DNA from: Marinobacter santoriniensis NKSG1
GTDB taxonomy: Bacteria > Pseudomonadota > Gammaproteobacteria > Pseudomonadales > Oleiphilaceae
DNA length: 64,000 nucleotides
NCBI RefSeq assembly: GCF_000347775.1
Contig: NZ_APAT01000026.1
Location: 122,431-186,430 of the forward strand
Reading direction: 5' to 3'
Shown piece after piece: positions 60,911 through 64,000 of this stretch; position 1 is the first letter of the stretch; each line of letters begins with the position of its first letter. A model generated the notes under the pieces. It did no database searches. It saw only the letters and a list, made by a program, of their open reading frames with translations, and was not told where the DNA came from. Made by a program: the position numbers and the translations under genes.

Positions 60911-62299
60911 TTATTCTTCCTCGGCCATCGCCAGTTGTTGTTCTCTTCCCTCGAATACGTTGAACTGCGCGAGGCGCTGGTCGGCGACCTTCCTGAACTG
61001 CGCCATCTCCGAGGAGGGAACCGGTTTCGCGTCCGGAAGTTTCACTGTTCTTGAATTGACCGGGCGGCCATTGACCCGATATTCGTAGTGAAGGTGCGGG
61101 CCGGTGGCAAGGCCGGATGATCCGACGTAGCCAATGGTCTGGCCCTGCTTGACGCGGGAGCCGGCTTTCATGCCGCGGGCAATGCGGCTCATGTGCGCGT
61201 ACAGCGTCGTGATTCCATCACCGTGTTGCAGTACCACGGCCCGGCCGTAACCGCCTTTCCGTCCCGCAGAAATGACCCTGCCTGAACCCGCGGCCTTGAT
61301 TGGCGTTCCGGGTGCCGCGGCGTAATCGGTGCCTTCGTGCGGACGAACGACGCCAAGAACCGGATGGCGGCGCTGCAGATTGAACGGGGACGAAACCCGG
61401 GCATCAATCGGGGTGCGCAGGATCGCCTTGCGCATACTTTTTCCGTCCGGCGTAAAGTAGTCGCTGTTGCCGGCATCATCGGTATACAGCAGCGCGAGTC
61501 GTTCGTCGCCCCGGTTGATAAAGCGGGCAGAGAGGATTTTTCCAGTACCCAGCTTTTTCCCGTCCAGGTAAAGGTCCTGGTAGACCACCTCGAAACGGTC
61601 GCCTTTTCTCACGTCATAAACAAAGTCGACGTCCCAGCCGAAGATGTCTGTCAATTCCATGGTCAGCTTGTCGTTCAGGCCGGCAGCCCTGGCTGAGGCA
61701 TAGAGCGAATCGTCAATCACCCCGGAGGCAAACATCGGCCTGGCTTCGGGTTCCCGGGTGAGGATCTGGCCCTTGAACCCGTCGTCGGTCCGCGAGACCT
61801 TGAGGCTCTTAAGCCGGTTCCTCTGCAGTTCAACGGCGGCGAGCTTGCCCTGATCGTCTGACGCGAATCGAATCGTCTCGCCAGCATAAAGACGCTGGAG
61901 CTTGTCGGCGTCGCCTTCACCATGGATTACGGAGAGCATAATCCCGTCATTGAATCCGGCGGCCTTGAAAAGAGACGACAGTGTATCGCCGGACTTGATC
62001 TCAAAGGCCTGCCAGTCCAGTGCGGGCTCGGACGGGGCTGCCGCGACAGTGGCTTCAGTCTGGCCTTTTTCGCCGGACGTCGGTGCGCTGCTGCTGGCGG
62101 TGTCTGTCTTCACTTCCCCGGAGTTTTGTTCGTCCGCAGACGCCGGGCCCTTGGCTGGCGCCGAAACCGAACCCTGCTCGAGGTCCAGGGCATAGGACAT
62201 CCGCTTGGCCTCGACGTTACTGCTCGGGCTCATCAGGACGGTCGCAGCAACCAGGACGGTTGCCCCGGCGGCGATGGTTAGGTGGGTCTTCGGAAACAT
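60911..62299 (-). CDS. M23-family murein endopeptidase (MepM/OapA-like)
   Basis: 462 residues. N-terminal membrane segment or signal (AAGATVLVAATVLMSPSSN), a LysM/OapA-like middle part (WQAFEIKSGDTLSSLFKAAG, LYAGETIRFAS), and a C-terminal peptidase domain with the zinc ligands H and D in RPHEGTDYAAAPG and the HLHYE motif (GLATGPHLHYEYRV). It probably cleaves D,D-crosslinks for cell-wall growth. ATG 62299 is chosen; GTG 62308 is alternative and neither has a strong ribosome site. It is followed by anmK. Confidence 0.93.
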   Translation of the reverse strand: MFPKTHLTIAAGATVLVAATVLMSPSSNVEAKRMSYALDLEQGSVSAPAKGPASADEQNSGEVKTDTASSSAPTSGEKGQTEATVAAAPSEPALDWQAFEIKSGDTLSSLFKAAGFNDGIMLSVIHGEGDADKLQRLYAGETIRFASDDQGKLAAVELQRNRLKSLKVSRTDDGFKGQILTREPEARPMFASGVIDDSLYASARAAGLNDKLTMELTDIFGWDVDFVYDVRKGDRFEVVYQDLYLDGKKLGTGKILSARFINRGDERLALLYTDDAGNSDYFTPDGKSMRKAILRTPIDARVSSPFNLQRRHPVLGVVRPHEGTDYAAAPGTPIKAAGSGRVISAGRKGGYGRAVVLQHGDGITTLYAHMSRIARGMKAGSRVKQGQTIGYVGSSGLATGPHLHYEYRVNGRPVNSRTVKLPDAKPVPSSEMAQFRKVADQRLAQFNVFEGREQQLAMAEEE

Positions 62300-62610
62300 T
62301 TTAAACACGTGCGCACCCGATTTGGTCGGTATTCCAGTAGCTTGAACTACCTAATTAAAGCTTTCGATCAAGTATAGACCATCAGATTACCGGATAAAGT
62401 AAGCGCAGGACAGCGGGGAACATTACGATTCCTGTCTCCGGGCCCGGATTTCTGGCAATGTCGCTGCTATAATACGCCGCCCTCTGTGGTCTGGGCTGTC
62501 TGAAAAATGATCAGGACTACTCTAGCAGGGGAGCGGGTAACTCACAGAGTTCTTTTGTAGAGCTCTGTAACCGGTACATTCTTTGATTCATAAACGGGGA
62601 TGCGTGGTTC
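62300..62610. promoter_or_regulatory. Divergent M23/tyrS control region
   Basis: 311 bases between divergent starts. For tyrS there is an extended -10 promoter TGCTATAAT (62465-62473) without a strong -35. In its leader the stem ACAGAG (62544-62549)/CTCTGT (62563-62568) forms a hairpin followed by a GGTAC region before the ATG; its role is unknown. I see no gene in the stretch. Confidence 0.5.
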
Positions 62611-63813
62611 ATGGTATCGATCGATGAAGCGTTGGCCGTCATCAAGCGCGGCGTAGACGAACTGATTCCGGAAGACGAGCTTGTAGAAAAGCTGAAACAG
62701 GGCCGGCCTCTTCGGATCAAGGCGGGATTCGATCCCACTGCACCGGACCTTCATCTTGGTCATACCGTCCTGATCAACAAGCTTCGTCAATTCCAGGACC
62801 TGGGCCACGAAGTGATTTTCCTGATCGGTGATTTCACCGGCATGATTGGTGACCCGACGGGCAAGAGCGCAACCCGTCCGCCTTTGACCGAAGAGCAGGT
62901 TCGGGAGAATGCGGTCTCCTATAAAGAGCAGGTGTTCAAGATTCTTGATCCGGAAAAGACGCAGGTGGTGTTCAATTCGGACTGGATGAGCAAGATGACC
63001 GCCGCGGACATGATCAAGTTGGCGGGACAGTACACCGTGGCCCGGATGCTTGAGCGCGATGATTTTACCAAGCGATATCGGGCTGAGCAGGCAATTGCCA
63101 TCCACGAGTTCCTGTATCCCCTGGTTCAGGGCTATGACTCGGTCGCCCTTGAAGCCGATGTGGAACTGGGGGGGACCGATCAGAAGTTCAATCTGCTGAT
63201 GGGGCGCATTCTTCAGAAGCACTATGGTCAGGAGCCGCAGGTCATTCTGACCATGCCCATTCTGGAAGGCCTGGATGGCGTTCAGAAGATGTCCAAGTCC
63301 CTCGGTAATTATGTGGGTGTCAATGATGCGCCCGGCGAGATGTATACCAAGCTGTTGTCCATGCCGGATGAACTGCTGTGGCGTTATTTCGAGTTGCTGA
63401 GTTTCCGTCCGTTGGCGGAAGTTGAAGAATTTCGTAAGGCAGTTGATGCCGGCGCGAACCCCCAGGACTATAAGAAGCTGTTGGCGGAAGAGATTATCAC
63501 CCGCTTCCACGACGAAGAGGCCGCACGTTCCGCTCACAAGTCCGCGGGTAACCGGGTGGCTCTCGGTGAGATTCCGGAAAACGTTCCGGAAGTGGAGGTG
63601 TCCCTTGATGGCCAGCATGAAATCCCGATGGCCGCGGTATTGCGCCTGGCGGGTCTGGTCAAAAATGGAGCGGCAGCGCGCGATGTTCTCGGGCGCGGCG
63701 CGGTCTATGTCGATGGGCAGCCATTCGAAGGGAATCGTACGTTTGTGAAGGGAGATACGTGCGTTATCCAGGCGGGGAAAAAGAAAATCGCCCGGGTGTT
63801 GATCACGGAGTGA
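62611..63813 (+). CDS. tyrS: Tyrosyl-tRNA synthetase
   Basis: 400 residues, TyrZ-type. HIGH variant [17 protein letters not shown] in [15 protein letters not shown], and C-terminal S4 RNA-binding domain ([20 protein letters not shown]). It belongs to the longer, Pseudomonas TyrZ-like form whose gene precedes an rRNA operon. Start ATG 62611; no strong ribosome site. It is the last coding gene before the rRNA promoter at 63874, about 60 bases beyond its stop. Confidence 0.95.
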   Translation: MVSIDEALAVIKRGVDELIPEDELVEKLKQGRPLRIKAGFDPTAPDLHLGHTVLINKLRQFQDLGHEVIFLIGDFTGMIGDPTGKSATRPPLTEEQVRENAVSYKEQVFKILDPEKTQVVFNSDWMSKMTAADMIKLAGQYTVARMLERDDFTKRYRAEQAIAIHEFLYPLVQGYDSVALEADVELGGTDQKFNLLMGRILQKHYGQEPQVILTMPILEGLDGVQKMSKSLGNYVGVNDAPGEMYTKLLSMPDELLWRYFELLSFRPLAEVEEFRKAVDAGANPQDYKKLLAEEIITRFHDEEAARSAHKSAGNRVALGEIPENVPEVEVSLDGQHEIPMAAVLRLAGLVKNGAAARDVLGRGAVYVDGQPFEGNRTFVKGDTCVIQAGKKKIARVLITE

Positions 63814-63873
63814 GCGGGTTGGGTGTTTGTTGTACGGAGTGGTGTTAATTTCGGGCTTTTTTAAGATTCGTCG

Positions 63874-63901
63874 TTGACACTTCTCCGGAGGCCTGTAGAA
63901 T
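63874..63901 (+). promoter_or_regulatory. rRNA operon promoter
   Basis: -35 TTGACA (63874-63879) and -10 TAGAAT (63896-63901) spaced by 16 bases, with a GC-rich discriminator (GCGCACC) after it. This is the typical form of a strong rrn P1 promoter, whose GC-rich discriminator is sensitive to ppGpp/DksA. Confidence 0.8.
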
Positions 63902-64000
63902 GCGCACCACTTCTGAGGGACAAGCCGCTGAGATGGCGGGTTTCGAGGGAGTTAACTGCTTGAAAGCTTTGAAGAAAAAAGAGTTTGAGATTTCTTCAAA
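63902..64000 (+). other. Start of the rRNA operon leader
   Basis: The last 99 bases contain no open reading frame. The sequence CGCTGAGATGGCGGG and TTAACTGCTTGAAAGC looks like the leader preceding a 16S rRNA, which would begin beyond the right edge. The conserved order M23-tyrS-16S in Pseudomonas supports this. Confidence 0.65.

Overview
The window is about 60% GC, densely coded and free of insertion sequences, CRISPR arrays and prophage genes. Gene content and order point to a marine gammaproteobacterium close to Marinobacter; this is my inference from protein resemblance and synteny, not from a search. Several blocks keep the order known from Pseudomonas: rph/yicC-gmk-rpoZ-spoT-ridA, oxyR-recG, rpoD-dnaG-rpsU/tsaD-plsY-folB, sfsA/dksA-gluQ-cbrX-cbrA-cbrB-pcnB-folK-panB-panC-pgi, hemL-thiE-thiD, and argC-DUF6776-bactofilin-erpA-anmK-M23 peptidase-tyrS followed by an rRNA promoter.

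Layout. 0-12 kb: tRNA trimming, guanylate kinase, omega subunit, SpoT, RidA, OxyR and RecG, with a P-type ATPase and a perfect palindrome placed between yicC and gmk. 12-22.5 kb: accessory genes, namely an HDOD protein, a molybdopterin oxidoreductase, a FadL-type outer-membrane porin with a 1080-residue Ig-like lipoprotein (resembling the alkane-uptake pair AupA-AupB) and a PEP-CTERM protein. 22.6-28 kb: tRNA(CAU) and the rpsU-dnaG-rpoD macromolecular synthesis operon. 28-42 kb: folate and pantothenate genes, then the CbrAB carbon/nitrogen regulatory locus. 42-52 kb: cell-envelope genes, including PBP1b and an ECF sigma/anti-sigma operon. 52-64 kb: haem and thiamin genes, ClC channel, arginine and Fe-S genes, tyrS and the start of an rRNA operon leader.

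The most interesting signal is in the 678-base gap between cbrB and pcnB. On the minus strand it holds a near-perfect sigma-54 promoter, upstream TGTTAC/GTAACA half-sites of the kind bound by CbrB, a transcript of about 385 nt with five CA-rich (AAC/AAA) stretches, and an intrinsic terminator. This is the expected architecture of CrcZ, the small RNA that titrates Hfq/Crc in Pseudomonas catabolite repression. A matching CA motif sits just upstream of the Shine-Dalgarno of the FadL-like gene at 21.4 kb, and an Anr/FNR-like box lies further upstream. The window may therefore contain both the regulator RNA and one of its targets, linking carbon catabolite repression to hydrophobic-substrate uptake. 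This link is an inference and is testable.

Other points: thiD seems to lack a usable canonical start codon at the conserved N-terminus; the large lipoprotein gene changes base composition half way; two unlike folK genes are present; and the P-type ATPase lacks calcium-site residues.
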